This document shows positions 44,701 to 59,410 of a stretch of DNA of 64,000 nt, piece by piece. Origin of the DNA: Portunus trituberculatus (taxonomy: Eukaryota > Arthropoda > Malacostraca > Decapoda > Portunidae); NCBI RefSeq assembly GCF_017591435.1, contig NC_059301.1:33080986-33144985 (forward strand), read 5' to 3'. The notes under the pieces were generated by a model, which saw only the letters and a program-made list of their open reading frames with translations, was not told the origin of the DNA and searched no databases. Within the stretch, counting starts at the first letter, position 1. The number at the start of each line of letters is the position of its first letter. Both the position numbers and the translations under genes were made by a program.

Positions 44701-46400
44701 CCTAAGACTCCTGGCATTTACATAAAAACATTTAAGTCCTGCTACCTTCCTAGATGCTGTCTCCTTATTTGGAATCCTAATCTTATTCTCTCCTATTTGC
44801 ACCTGGAAATCTTTCCTAATCTTTTCACTATCTCTGTTTATCCTATCTAATTTATGTCTAGCATCTTTCTTCTGGAATGCATTTGCTACCTCACCCCTAC
44901 ACTCCATCCCAACTCCCCTCCAGACATCCACTCAGCACATCCACACCCTTCCTACTCAGATGCACACCATCCCTAGCATACAAATCCTTCGCCCATAGAA
45001 CCTATCCCATACATCCACAAAGCTGACACCCACATCCTTACACATCCCTTTTACCCGATCATTCACACCAATGGCTCTAGACAACCATTCCTGCTAACAT
45101 ACACACGAGGCAAGATTCCTGACACTACACACCTCCTACCACTCTCCCTTATCTTGCCTAACATTTCCCAAAATCTTGCCACTAACTCCTCCGACCCACC
45201 TGCTCTGACATCGTTCCCACCTACGTGCAAAACTACTACACCCTCCTCTCCATCCCCCAACCTCTTCTGCACCTCCTCACTCACTGCCTTCACACCTGCA
45301 CCAGGCATACACACGTTCGTCCTCCTATCCCTGTCTTTCCCACAGAAAGTGCTATCTAAATACCTAACCTGAGAGTCACCCACCACACACACCTGAGGTG
45401 TGCTAGGCACAACCATCCTCCTCCTCTCCTCTACCCCTTCTTTCTCCTTTCACTCACCACAACCACTTCATTCACTCCACTCTCTCACTCTCCCTCCCCT
45501 CCAACAAACCGAACCTATTTTCACACTCAACAGGTTTAGTCCTATCCTCCCTAACTGCCTCCGCTTTCCTTCCCTCGCAACCTGCCATCTCTGCCCATCC
45601 TGACTACTATCTTTCCCAGTCTGGCTCGCCTGCTCCCTCTTCCCCACTCTGCTCTTCCCGACAGAGGCCAAGCCACCCTGTCGCCCTCAGAAGGTCCAAC
45701 CTTCGGCCTAACACTGATCTCCTGCCTAATTTTTTCCACTGCCTCCCCAAGCCTCTTAACCTCCTCCTTCAACTCAAAGATGAGAACTTCGTTCGCACTT
45801 TTCCCCTCACTTAGCTTTCTGATTTCCTCTCGCAATTCTCGGTGCTCAAGAGAAAGAACTAAATTCTCGCTCTTGAGCCTACACACCATACACTCAGAAA
45901 AGTCAACGACCTTCCTGTCATGCCCACACATCTCACACACAACAAACTCTTCCAATCCCATCTCAACACTCTCTTTCACGCACTCAATCACACTCTGATA
46001 TACCTCAGTAGCTACCGCCATACTAATTTACAATCTGTTAACTCACAAACAAATAAAAATACTTGGTGACGGCGGGGTGGGGGAACTGTGGTGGTGGGGG
46101 GCCTAAGTGAGGTCAACTAATCCTCTTTCAAGGTCAACTTGACGGTTACAAGCCTAGTCTCCTCACTCTACCAAAATACTTTTAACTCACAAACACTGAT
46201 TCTAACCACTATTTCATTCTAATCTAACACTTGCAGTACACACTTTCACTTCACTAACACTCAAAAGCACCACACACAGACACCAAGCACAAACACCACT
46301 CGCTAACTATAAAAACCACAGCCAAAAATGGAGCGCACACACAACACGTCCACTCGTCACTGCAGCTACTCCCAACTCAATGTATTGAGTCAATTGAAAC
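41740..46400 (-). mobile_element. Near-full-length CR1-like LINE with esterase ORF1
   Basis: Minus-strand order: 5' UTR (about 46400-46022); ORF1 from ATG 46021 with Cys-rich VVCEMCGHD, FSECMVCRLK, a coiled coil, then an SGNH/GDSL esterase part (VCVVGDSQVRYLDSTF, VVVLHVGGNDVRAGG). ORF2 EN has FYVNARSLRNKKDELSSY and VVCVTEAWVNEE, a DFNLKSVNWERMV box and NTDHHIIRF. RT has FSKAFDKVPHRRLVYKL, SGVPQGSVLGPLLF, KFADDTKIACA, MHLGKDNTNFNYEM and YVRPHLEYCIQAWSP, and the C-terminus has FFSHRVVDFWNALPETVV. The 3' tail is (TATGT)n at about 41742-41763. The layout is typical of CR1. Several frameshifts make it inactive. Confidence 0.92.
45063..46021 (-). pseudogene. LINE ORF1: Cys-rich/coiled-coil plus SGNH esterase
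   Basis: Starts at ATG 46021. The first frame (to 45551) has paired Cys motifs CEMCGHD and CMVCRLK and a heptad-like Glu/Leu/Lys coiled coil. A later frame (45416-45063) has the esterase block I (GDSQVRYL) and GND block (HVGGND). Esterase ORF1 proteins are known from CR1 LINEs, where the role may be lipid or membrane interaction. At least one frameshift separates the two parts. Confidence 0.85.
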
Positions 46401-47465
46401 CAATGTCCATTCTCAACTCTATAGAAAATAAAACTACTGAATTGTGCTTCTGCATACAATTACATAAGATGGGATAAATATTTCTTGAGTTGTCTTTGAT
46501 TTCCATAACTGACCTCCATTAACCTTGGCAGAGACAACTTTACCAGGTCAGCACAATATCCTCTTTCTGACCCATCCACTACCATTCTCAGCCCATTCTC
46601 ACCTCCCCCACCTCTCTTTCCCTAGCAATAACAGAAATACTAATGAAAAGTAGTGTTGGATTTAAGATATGCTGAGTAAAACAAATTCAGAGGTCAAGTT
46701 TTTTGACAGCATAATCACTTAGGTTTGTCTTACCTGGTATTCTCATCTGGTGGGCTTTCCCAAAATAAGGTAGAAGCCACATTTTGCTCTTGTGCCAGCC
46801 CTGAGCAATAAATAAACAACCACAAAGACAATACTATAATTTCAGGCTGGAAAGTGAAGTATATATGGCAGAAAATACACAAACAGTCATAGAAAAATGT
46901 TAGTGGAGTTGCATAACAATTAACTCAACAGTTAGCAGTATTGGAAAAAGTATCACCAAGGTTAGAGATGCCCTAAAAGCAATGGCATTCTGAGAAGAGC
47001 CCACACTCTGTGGTAAAGAATTTCAATTAATACCTCTTACACTAAATCTAATAACTAACTGAGAGTGTACTTAGAAAATTTTGTACTGTTGCCCTCTCGT
47101 GTGGGTAATAGCTAGGCGATGACGTAAACCTTCTAGTTTTATTGCAGAATTTCCATGAAAAATCTGTCAATATTTAATCATGTTATGAGTCTGTGACAAA
47201 GAAATCTACCTTGGATGGAGTACAAATTGAGGGATTTTAAGCATTTTTGGTAACCAAGATTTTCCATACCACAGATTATTTTAATCTACCTTATCTGCAC
47301 TCTTAGCATTTTCATATCATTAAGACCACCTGTGTTCCGGAGTGATGATGATCTTATACCTACTATCAAGGAGGTAATGACCTGAGACACCCAGTAAAGA
47401 CCAATCCACCGGCCTTCTTTGGAATCTTAAGAAGGCACAATTAGAGGAATTCATTTGGTCCCTAA
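46401..47465. other. Non-coding, no gene seen
   Basis: AT-rich sequence with no recognised frame, element end or large repeat. Confidence 0.45.
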
Positions 47466-48005
47466 AGGCAGGTCCACACATGTCAATATGCAACTGAAAT
47501 TGCTATTTGCTAGAAGTATCGACTGAGTCCTAGTTGAACCATGTTCACACATAGCAACTGAGAAGTGTCAGCTGGTTAGCGGGAAGGGAATGTAAACAAA
47601 CAGCTACCTAACAAGATGTCTTCCTCTGGTGATGATGACGATTACAATCAAATTAAATCATCACAAGTATCCAATCCTTACCGCCAACAACACCCTGCAT
47701 AGAGGGAAGCAGTCATTGGAGAGTGGCAGCTATCTTATCAAACACCAATTTGGTAGAATTTAGTAGAATGCACTTTTAGGGTCCCAAATGTGCTCTTTTT
47801 TCATCAACTCCAAAATCTACATCGACACCACATTTTCAAGCCTTTCTCTGTGACATCACAACGTAAACAAAGTCACAAATTGAACAAGACCAATTTGTTG
47901 GTCTTGTTTTGCAACTTGTTTATCTAGTTGCTAGACACTAATATTCAGTCAAAAACTCTACTAACTTGCAATTTCAGTTGAAAATTGACACATGTGAACT
48001 TGCCT
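47466..48005. mobile_element. PIF/Harbinger-type MITE (family H3)
   Basis: Inverted ends: left AGGCAGGTCCACACATGTCA, right (reverse complement) AGGCAAGTTCACATGTGTCA, then ACTGAAATTGC on both. Flanking TAA on both sides (47463-47465 and 48006-48008) is the target duplication. 540 bp. The ends resemble those of family H2, so both may be moved by one transposase. Confidence 0.88.
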
Positions 48006-48029
48006 TAAGAGGTAGACACGATGTAAAGG

Positions 48030-48560
48030 GATGATATTGGCCAAACATGATGCCATTTCTCTCACCAGACTAGGTGCATAGGAAGTGCTGATGTCAATAT
48101 AAGGCTTAAGATTGTCAGTAAATATTTTAACAACAGAGATGATATTGTGATTAATATAGTTAACATAAATAAGAAAGAGGAGAGGGCCCAAAATGGTGTC
48201 TTGGGGACTCCACCAAGAACCTCCCTTGAATAGCTTTGTCGATTATTAACCACCACTTAAATACTTCTAATAACCAGAAATTCCAAGACTGAATAGTTTG
48301 TCTAAAAGAATAGAATGGCACACTGTCTGAAGCTTTTGAAAAGTGTAAAAAGAATTAAGTCAACATTGAGGCATTGATTCAACAAGGAAGTAACATGGTA
48401 GTAGATTAGAACAAACTGATCTTCAGTTGACCTGCCAGGTCTGAAGCCATATTGTTCTTCATTTAACAGATTATTAGACTTGGCATAGTCATACATAAAT
48501 TTGACTAAAATGTGGAAGTTTAAGAAATTGGTCTTTACAACAAAGAGTTGTGACATGAGC
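48030..48560 (-). mobile_element. Degraded CR1-like RT fragment
   Basis: Minus-strand frames give LLNEEQYGFRPGRSTEDQF, VVNNRQSYSREVLGGVPK and GPLLFLIYVNYINHNI. The catalytic box reads FTDN in place of FADD. It is old, short and frameshifted, with no ends identified. Confidence 0.75.
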
Positions 48561-48589
48561 CTTTCTTAAAGATAGGCCAGTACAGTGGT

Positions 48590-49140
<551 letters not shown>

Positions 49141-49811
49141 TATAGAGGCTGCACCACCTATGGTACAATAACTCGTTATTGTACCTTACTTTTCACTACT
49201 GGGCATGCCTGCCTGGGCAAGGTGATACTAGATCCCAATCAGTTATACACAAGCTAGTAGGGTGAGTGGCAGGCAAGAAGTGTAAACATGAACAGGCAGC
49301 TGCCTATGAGTGAGCTTAGACGAAACACCAGAATCAGTCTCCCATTCAATAAAAGAGGTTGTGTCATCATGTATGTCTTTCCTTCTACAAGCATAAATGA
49401 GTGGTCCAGGCAAGATACCACAAGGTTAACTTGTACAGCCAACAACCTTGTCTGTGGAAACTTTACATCCATCCTCATGTACTGGAAGAAATCATGTTCA
49501 TGCTCGTCGTGGAATTCATGATATATAGACACAAGGCTTCCGAGTTCTCTTTTTTGCAACCATTCTTTGCATCACAGATGCTTCTGAGCTCTGGCTTGTT
49601 TTTTTCTTTTTGCACACACTGCAAGAATTATCCCACAAAAGGCTACTTTCTTCTTCACTGAGTTGGGCATGGTGATATAGCTCTCACACATCAATGAGTG
49701 GAACTGAGCCACAAACTTGTAAGTGATATTACAACAACTTTGCCCACCAGTCTTCTTTTTGCTCAGTGTATGAGTAAAGATTGTGAGCTCCACTACATCT
49801 GGTTGCACTGT

Positions 49812-50872
49812 TTAACCCCTTCAGTACTGGATGTGTGTTTTGTGACACGTGTGTGTCACGGCTGAGTTCACGCGCCAGGAACCGAGCGTGCTCCCCGTGA
49901 CACACATATGCCACGGTTATAAGGTGTGTGTATTGAGGGCTTTCAAAGCCTCGGTTTCTGGGTTATTTCTACCCACGTGGTGGCAAGTGTCTGTGTTTAC
50001 AAACATAGGCCTGCAGCCATTCGTGGGACGGTTTGAAAGGTCATAAACTTTGACCAATGAGTTATTGTTACTGCTGTGATGTAATTTGTGAAGACCAATC
50101 CTCATATTATATTTTTTTATACATCATATTTTCTGACCTACGTATGGCAACACATGCTTGTCGAGTCCGCAATGCTATATTGTCTAGCTTCTGTTCAGTG
50201 CTGCCTGAATTTTTTTTTGTGGTAGCACGCGTGGATTTACTTCGCAATTATGGATATCTCTACAACTGACAGTGAAGATGAATATGATGGTGGGGCAATA
50301 AGTGAATTTGAGGGGTCTGATAACTCAATGGAAGGTGATGATACTTTGTTTGATCCTGAAGCTATCAGTGATGTAGAGAGTGATGCTAGCAGCGGCGACG
50401 AGAGTATTGAGACGTTGTCCGCAAGCAGTGGCCTGTCATGCAGCCCTCCTGCCTCACCCCTCCACAGTTGCTGGTAGACAAACAGATTTCACACTTCTTT
50501 CAGACCCATTCTCTGACACCAGACCTAACCCTCTACCTACATGTAACACTGATTTTCCTGATGTACATCCTAGTATTATTCTACATCATGAAGCCAGTGC
50601 TATGAGTGATCTAGACTGTTTTCAGTTATTCATGGGGAAAGATGTGATTGCTGCTCTGTGTGTTTGGACCAACACACGTGCTGCATATTTTCTTTTACTC
50701 AAATGACATGTTGTGGTGTTTCTCTGATAGAAAACATAAAAATAAATAATATAGTGTGAACAGGGTGTTTGTGAGAAGCTGAAGACTACTGCACGGACGA
50801 TGTGGAGGAGTGCGTGGGCAGTCGGTTCGTCTTGTTTACATAAGGTTGACGGGTCAGTAACGATGGGGTTAA
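49812..50872 (+). mobile_element. piggyBac-type deletion derivative
   Basis: Bounded by TTAA at 49812-49815 and 50869-50872, the diagnostic piggyBac target. Inner ends CCCCTTCAGTACTG and (reverse complement) CCCCATCGTTACTG form a short imperfect TIR. About 1.06 kb, so the DDD catalytic core is missing. Inserted in MITE H4. Confidence 0.88.
50250..50706 (+). pseudogene. piggyBac transposase N-terminus, truncated
   Basis: The frame from ATG 50250 encodes an acidic N-terminus (MDISTTDSEDEYDGGAI). After a frame change near 50470 it goes on with IILHHEASAMSDLDCFQLFM and GKDVIAALCVWTNTRAA. The DxDCFQLFM..D.I..L...TN pattern is the start of the DDE_Tnp_1_7 domain. It then stops at 50704; the catalytic part is deleted. 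Confidence 0.8.
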
Positions 50873-51102
50873 TACCAGATCCCTGCCTGTGATGTTTCCA
50901 CTTCTGATGTCATCATCCGTCATTCTCACTACCCAGTGTGATCTGGTACCTAGTGTTTGTCCAGGCGGGCATGCCCAATAGTGAGGACACACCTTTAAGA
51001 TATCTTATCATCTGGCCTGTACAACCCTGAAACATACCATAGCTCTTTCTTATCTATTTCTCTTTTTCAATACTATCCATGAAATCCCTAAAATTATCCT
51101 TA

Positions 51103-51898
51103 AGGCACGTCCACACACCCTTGGGCATGTCTGCTCAAGCAAACACTGATACCATACCACAATGGGTAATGAGAATGAGGGATGATGTCAGAAGTGGAAA
51201 TGCCACAGGCAGGGATCTAATAACAAACTAATACCAAATGTAGTGTAGCCCACAATCTCTACTCATTCACCAAGCAAAAGACTGGTGGGCAAAGTTGAAA
51301 AATGATGTCACTTACAGTTTCCTGGCTCAGTTCAACCCAGTGATGTGTGAGAGCTGTATCACAATCCCCAACACCATGAAGAAGAAAGTAGCTCAGAAGC
51401 ATCTGCTGTGCAAAGAATGGTTGCAAGGGAGAGGAGAGCACAGGGGCCATGTGATTTTAAATAGTGAAGTCCACGATGACCATGAACTTGATTTCTTCTA
51501 GTACATGAGAAAGGATGTAAACAGTTTCCACAGACAAGGCTGTTGGTGATACATGTCAATTAACCATGTGGTATCTTACAGGAACCAGTAAATATCTTGT
51601 AGATTCATTTATGCTCGTAGGATGGCCAGACATGATGATATACACACAACGCTTTTAATGCAAGACCAATTACTACGGTAGCTCCAAAGAAACCTTCAGT
51701 GCTTCATACCTCCTACCAGACAAGACAGTTTCTGGTGTTTTGTCTATAGGCAGCTGCCTGTTCATGTTGGCCTGTTGTTTTCTCACTACTGATGTTACCT
51801 TCATGCCTGCTGCTCACCCTTCTAGCTTGTGTATAATAGATCAGGATCTGATATCACTGTTTGCCTGGGCAAGAATGCCCGATAGTGTGGACGCACCT
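51103..51898 (+). mobile_element. PIF/Harbinger-type MITE (family H4), complete copy
   Basis: Left end AGGCACGTCCACACACCCTT, right end (reverse complement) AGGTGCGTCCACACTATCGG, then GGGCAT and GCAAACA on both. The plus strand has relic coding sequence VHDDHELDFF then YMRKDV, parallel to the minus-strand relic at 49254-49559. It lies in opposite orientation to the neighbouring copy, 110 bp away. Confidence 0.82.
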
Positions 51899-52982
51899 GT
51901 ATCTTTCACTAAAATCCTCCCAAATGCATATCTCTCAACAAACCGTACATGACCTCATCTTACTTCACACTGATTACTGTAAATTATTCCTTCTAACCCT
52001 TCTGATTAACATTTTACAGCATGCCTCACAGATAAAAACCCATCATTCTTAACACATGCATTTATCTAACCCATATGCTGCATCTCTTGTTATTTTATAC
52101 CACTATTTTCACACTTACTGGTCTTCTATTTTTTAAGTATATACCTCTCCCTCACAAAATATGCATTTAGCCATCATCTTATTAACCACCACCACCTTAT
52201 CCTACAGATTCATAAACTCACTCACTCACACAATGAACACTCAAGTATTCATCACACCAACAAACTATAATCATATATAGTTGTGAATCCTTTATCCAAA
52301 ACTTCTGGGATTGAAACTACTACATAATTCAGTTTTTTTTCTGGATTTATAAAATAGGACAACTGCTTGGGAATGGCATCAAGCTAAACACAATACCTAT
52401 TCACATTTCATTATGTAGCTTGTACATGGACCCTGAATGTGGTTTTACAAGGGGCAGCAAAGAATACTGAAATGTAAACATGACAGCATGCCCACAGAAC
52501 AAAGCTTTAATCAATAATGAATTTACAGCTGTGGGAGGAGTCCAAGTGGCAAAGCATCATACATTACAACTCACATGCCCTGAACATCTTATGCTTAAAG
52601 TCTTTGAATCAGTGAGAGACTGTAAGGTACAGCAAATGGAGGTGTCTTTCCCATGCTCCTCTGCCCGCTTTCCCCTTTCCACTACCTTCTCATTTCATAG
52701 CTCACATTTTCCCTTACATTATAATGGATCCTGGCAGGCTTAACATCCACGAGAAGAGATCTGTGATGGACTTTGTTTAAGAAAGTTCAGTAATTATGTG
52801 ACTGGAAGGAAGATAAGAAAATCAGAGAGCTATGACACAACCAGCAAAGGCTGCACTAGTGGTGGAAACCATCATTCCTGAGAGAAAAAAAGGCTCTGGA
52901 CAAAAAAGGAAGATAGATAGATACAGGAATATTTTGTTGATATGCATTGTAAAAACTTAATTGTTGTGCCCTCTTTGTTTTA
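51899..52982. other. Non-coding, no gene seen
   Basis: AT-rich unique-looking sequence. No domain or repeat end was recognised. Confidence 0.45.
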
Positions 52983-53721
52983 TGGCCCTTCCACACAATG
53001 GGCAAAAAATGCATGGTGGGCAGACACTGTTACCAATTGTCTGTGGTATGGGTGGCAATCACGAGTGTAGATGACGTCATAGACAAGGAAACCACGGGCA
53101 AACCATCGAAGTGCCTGTGCCCGTTGTTGAGGCACTGGATGGGTGCCTGACCAGGAACCATGCTGCCAGACACACAATGTTACAAGTCAACACTGTGCCC
53201 TCTGTGGGTATACGTTTAGCTTTAACTGTCCAGCAACGATTTCAATGTTGTTGCACCGAACAGTCAACTGCCGATATTGCCTGCCACAGCTCTGACTACA
53301 CTCTGCACTTTGCCCTCTGCCCACCTTATTTGGACTGTTTGCGCCTGTAGGCACACTTGAAGAGTATATGTGAAAAGCGCTGTTAAGCTTCCACCCATTA
53401 GTGGCGCTGGCAATTTTATTTATAGTGGTACCCATATTAGGTCCCATATTACCACCCAAGCACATCTTTGGTGTAACCATCTATAACCTGGGTATCTTGG
53501 CGACATGTAGGTAACAGTAAACCGCTCAACAAATGGCATAGCTTCAAAGCGGTACATGATGGGATTTTAACCTATGCATAGATGTCTGCCCAATCCCACA
53601 CTCACCACCTTATACACTACACAGCCGCTTCCCTTAACACTGGTAACACTGTTTCAAAGTGAGAGAATTATGGGCAAATCAGAGTGCCTGCCATACATTT
53701 GCCTGTTATGTGGAAGGGCCT
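52983..53721. mobile_element. Harbinger-like MITE (family H5) carrying a SINE
   Basis: Inverted ends GGCCCTTCCACACAATGGGC (left) and GGCCCTTCCACATAACAGGC (right, reverse complement), followed by CAAAAAATGCATGG and CAAATGTATGG. The target duplication is unclear (T-rich on both sides). A tRNA-derived SINE is inserted in inverse orientation at 53341-53634. Confidence 0.8.
53341..53634 (-). mobile_element. tRNA-derived SINE (type D), minus copy
   Basis: Reverse complement of the copy at 53745-54016 over its full length: head GGAAGCGGCTGTGTAGTG, damaged B box (GGTTAAAATCC), body GGTTACACCAAAGATG, GGTAATATGGGACC and ACTAATGGGTGGAAGC. Inserted in MITE H5. Confidence 0.85.
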
Positions 53722-53744
53722 TTTGAGAAAGCTTCGAGCTGCAG

Positions 53745-54016
53745 GGAGGCGGTAGCATAGTAGATAAGGTGGTGAGCATGGGATTGGGTAGACATCCACA
53801 GGTAGGTTCAAATCCCACCATGTATCGCCTTGATACTTTGCAATTTGTCGAGTTACCAAGATACCCAGGTTCTAGGTGGTTACACTAAAGATGCACTTGG
53901 GTGGCAATATGGGCCCTAATATGGGTACCACCATAAATAAAATTGCCTGCGCAACTAATGGGTGGAAGCTGAAGAGCGCTTCCAATACTCTTCAAGTTAC
54001 CTAAAGGCGCTATAGC
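53745..54016 (+). mobile_element. tRNA-derived SINE (type D), plus copy
   Basis: The head GGAGGCGGTAGCATAGTAGA has B box GGTTCAAATCC; the body has ACCAAGATACCCAGGTTC, GGCAATATGGGCCC, GGTACCACCATAAATAAAAT and ACTAATGGGTGGAAGC. It is unrelated to the type A/B body. The inverted pair with 53341-53634 could form a hairpin of about 270 bp. Confidence 0.87.
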
Positions 54017-54038
54017 CCAGGATATATATAATATATAC

Positions 54039-54575
54039 AGGCAACCCCTGCTTAACGAAGGGGTTACGTTCCTAAAAATCCTTGATTAAGTGAATTTTCA
54101 TTAAGCGAACCAATTATGATAATAACAAGTTAAACCCCTGACTTGAGCTTCCATTGAGAGTAAACAAAGCGAGAGTGCATCATAGTACAGTAAAAGGTTT
54201 AATGAAAGTAAAAATTATGAAGTTAAACATTTAAGCAGTTTAATTTAAGACTAAGTCATTATAATGTACACTAATGTATGTATGTAAGTAACTTCATAAT
54301 GTTGATGATCTTAAATTTATGAAGGGAGGGAGAGTGGAGCGGGAAATACGCTAGCTGGCAACCTGTGGAATGTAAACAAAGGGCACATAATTGTACCGCA
54401 TACAAAACTTGTGTACCACATTTCCACACGGCTTTCCATTTTATCCATTGCAGAGTCACGAGTTCAGGTGGTTCTTTTAGCTTGCAAGGAAGATATGGTC
54501 TCACCAGCCTTCTTAATAGAGTCTGCTGACTTGAAAATGGTAGACAGTAGATGGTCAAGCCATGGTGGGAAGCAA
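54039..54575 (-). mobile_element. Tigger family T1, 3' half, minus strand
   Basis: The TIR CAGGCAACCCCTGCTTAACG is the outer end. The sequence runs as the reverse complement of 56050-56588 and stops within the HTH coding relic (KSADSIKKAGET equivalent). A TA-rich target lies on the left; the other end is truncated next to (AT)n. Confidence 0.88.
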
Positions 54576-54583
54576 TGCTATTA

Positions 54584-54586
<3 letters not shown>

Positions 54587-54619
<33 letters not shown>
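54587..54619. repeat. (AT)n microsatellite
   Basis: About 16 AT units between two Tigger-type elements. Confidence 0.96.
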
Positions 54620-54621
<2 letters not shown>

Positions 54622-54646
54622 TATATAGCAAAATTTTATATACAGT

Positions 54647-55584
54647 AAAGTCCCGGGTTATGTCGGTCTCGAGTTACGTCAAACTCGTAGTTACGTCAGT
54701 CCACTATAAGGCAATTTAAGATTAAAAAATTGAAAATTTATAAATCGTAAAGTGCGGGATTTATTGTTATTGTTGGTAGTTGCCCGCCACACTGCCCGCC
54801 TCACGCTTGAATACAATAACACCCTGCCTCACTTCCACCACACCATCGCCCCTGGCAAGAGTGTTATCCTACTTCTGCGTTTACTGACTCAAGTTCTTAG
54901 TATCTTGCTCAATGGCACCAAAGAGAAAACTTCTTAGTGACAGCAGTGATGCTAAGAAAAGGAAAACCATTATGCTACAAGAAAAAGAGGACATAATTAA
55001 AAGACATGAGAAGGGAGGCAGCAGCTGTGTGTGAGGGAGGGAAGAAGAAAATGGGAAGCCCGTTACCATGACAACGGGGAGGTTGACGACCTTGAGGGCT
55101 CACACACCCATCACAACAATAACAACTCTGGAGCCTTCGCCTGGGCCACACGACACTCGCAGCTGACTTGCACCGTCTGCGCCTGTCTGCTGATCCCTAT
55201 TGCCCTTTCCTATTGCATTTCCTAGCCCGCTGCCCACGCTTCTACTCCCACCGCACTGCACTACGCTCCCAGCTGTCCACCCTGGGCGTCACAACATTCA
55301 ACCTGCCCACCCTTCTGGCGGACTCAGGCGTCCACCCCTCTCTGCAACCTGCAGTCCTTTGCGTTCATGGCCCTAATCAACAACAAAAACAAGCTTGTGT
55401 TTCATATTCCTACATACTTGTAAATAATATAACAATATAACCTTTAACTTACCCGAATGACCATAAACAATGATTGGTTGAAAACTCCATAATATGCTTT
55501 AAAATGTACGGAAACTCGAGTTACATACAAACTCGACTTACGTCATGTTTCAGGAACGTAACTCTGACGTAAACTGAGACCTTA

Positions 55585-55587
<3 letters not shown>
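54647..55587 (+). mobile_element. Tigger family T2 derivative with captured LINE fragment
   Basis: TIRs CAGTAAAGTCCCGGGTTATG (left) and CAGTAAGGTCTCAGTTTACG (right, reverse complement), in TA-rich flanks. A short transposase N-terminus from ATG 54912 (MAPKRKLLSDSSDAKKRK, KEDIIKRHEKGGSS) ends in a stop. Downstream, about 55140-55370, is a LINE C-terminus: RCPRFYSHRTALRSQLSTLG, FNLPTLLADSGVHPSLQPA. So this is a non-autonomous Tigger that carries a piece of an unrelated retrotransposon. Confidence 0.82.

Positions 55588-55660
<73 letters not shown>
55588..55660. repeat. (AT)n microsatellite
   Basis: About 36 AT units bridging elements T2 and T1. Confidence 0.97.
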
Positions 55661-58479
<2,819 letters not shown>

Positions 58480-58480
<1 letters not shown>

Positions 58481-59080
58481 TTGTGTTTACACACTGGAAG
58501 TGCAAGCTTGTAAGCTTGAGGGTTGTTAGTGTTAAAGCTGAAGAACTTTTGAGAAGAGGATGTCATCACATCCATGCACCAGCTTCAACACCTGAATTAC
58601 ACCCTCTTTGGTTCATATGTCCTGTGTGATCTGAAGTCCTAAGTGGCAACACCTCTCCTCTCATGATATCTGGGACAGTTTGGGGCAAGTTTTGTCACCC
58701 TATGCTGCACCTTTTCCAAGGTCTGGATGTTCGGCTCCAGGTGAGAAACCAGGACTAGACACTATAGTCCAGGATTGGTCAGACCAGAGAAAGATACAGT
58801 GGCACTAGAATCTTCCTTTCCTACTCAGTATGTTGAAGTTTGTCTCAATTATCCTCAAGTGACTATTTGCTTGGCAGTTCCCTTACCATCATGGGCAAAC
58901 AGCAGGCACTCGAGATTATTATCTATAAGTCTTCCTCCTGTGTTGTTTTGTGATATACGACTCCTTTAACCTTGTAATCAGCCAGTTTTCAGTGCCCAAT
59001 ATAAATATAGTCTTGCATTTGTCTATTGAAAGTCAAAAGCAGGAGCCAGAAATTTTGTCACCTGGAGCATTCATACCTGT
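58480..59080 (-). mobile_element. Degraded LINE RT fragment
   Basis: Minus-strand frames give LRIIETNFNILSRKGRF, IQTLEKVQHRVTKLAPNC and RYHERRGVATL, equivalent to the RT C-terminal KVQRRATKLVP...ERL..L.L.TL region. The frame changes several times. It is the oldest LINE remnant here; family not assigned. Confidence 0.6.
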
Positions 59081-59410
59081 GGTTTCACTACCAAAAGAGA
59101 ATCCTGTTTGCCACCAAATGGATTTGCCACCTAGACTTTTCACCTTTTATTGAATATATTGTTATTGTCATATAAGCAGGTAGTTTGCTCTTGTAAATGT
59201 TCTATCCTCATTGTTGGTCAAATATACTGAGGTTTTCATGGATGGCAAGTATTTTGAAAGCTATCAGTTTAGCCTGAGAGTTACCAGTGTCAAGATGGTG
59301 CAGTGCAAGTGTATACGTACTTTGCTGGAAGATTGTCTCAGTCACCAAAATACTATACAGTGTGATATATGTGAACAATGGTAACATCGCCTTTCTAATA
59401 CCAGTAAGTA

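Larger units (their letters stand above)
49180..50994 (-). mobile_element. PIF/Harbinger-type MITE (family H4), copy carrying a piggyBac insert
   Basis: Right end, reverse complemented, AGGTGTGTCCTCACTATTGG then GCATGCCCGCC; left end TTTCACTACTGGGCATGCC. On the minus strand a transposase-like relic reads LVSIYHEFHDEHEHDFFQYM, like the N-terminal part of Harbinger transposases. It is the inverted sister of 51103-51898. The piggyBac element at 49812-50872 interrupts it. Confidence 0.75.

Noticed and set aside
45063..45416. Host SGNH/GDSL esterase gene
   Set aside because: It lies directly upstream of a CR1 ORF2 on the same strand with a LINE-like 5' UTR; this is the known CR1 ORF1 layout.
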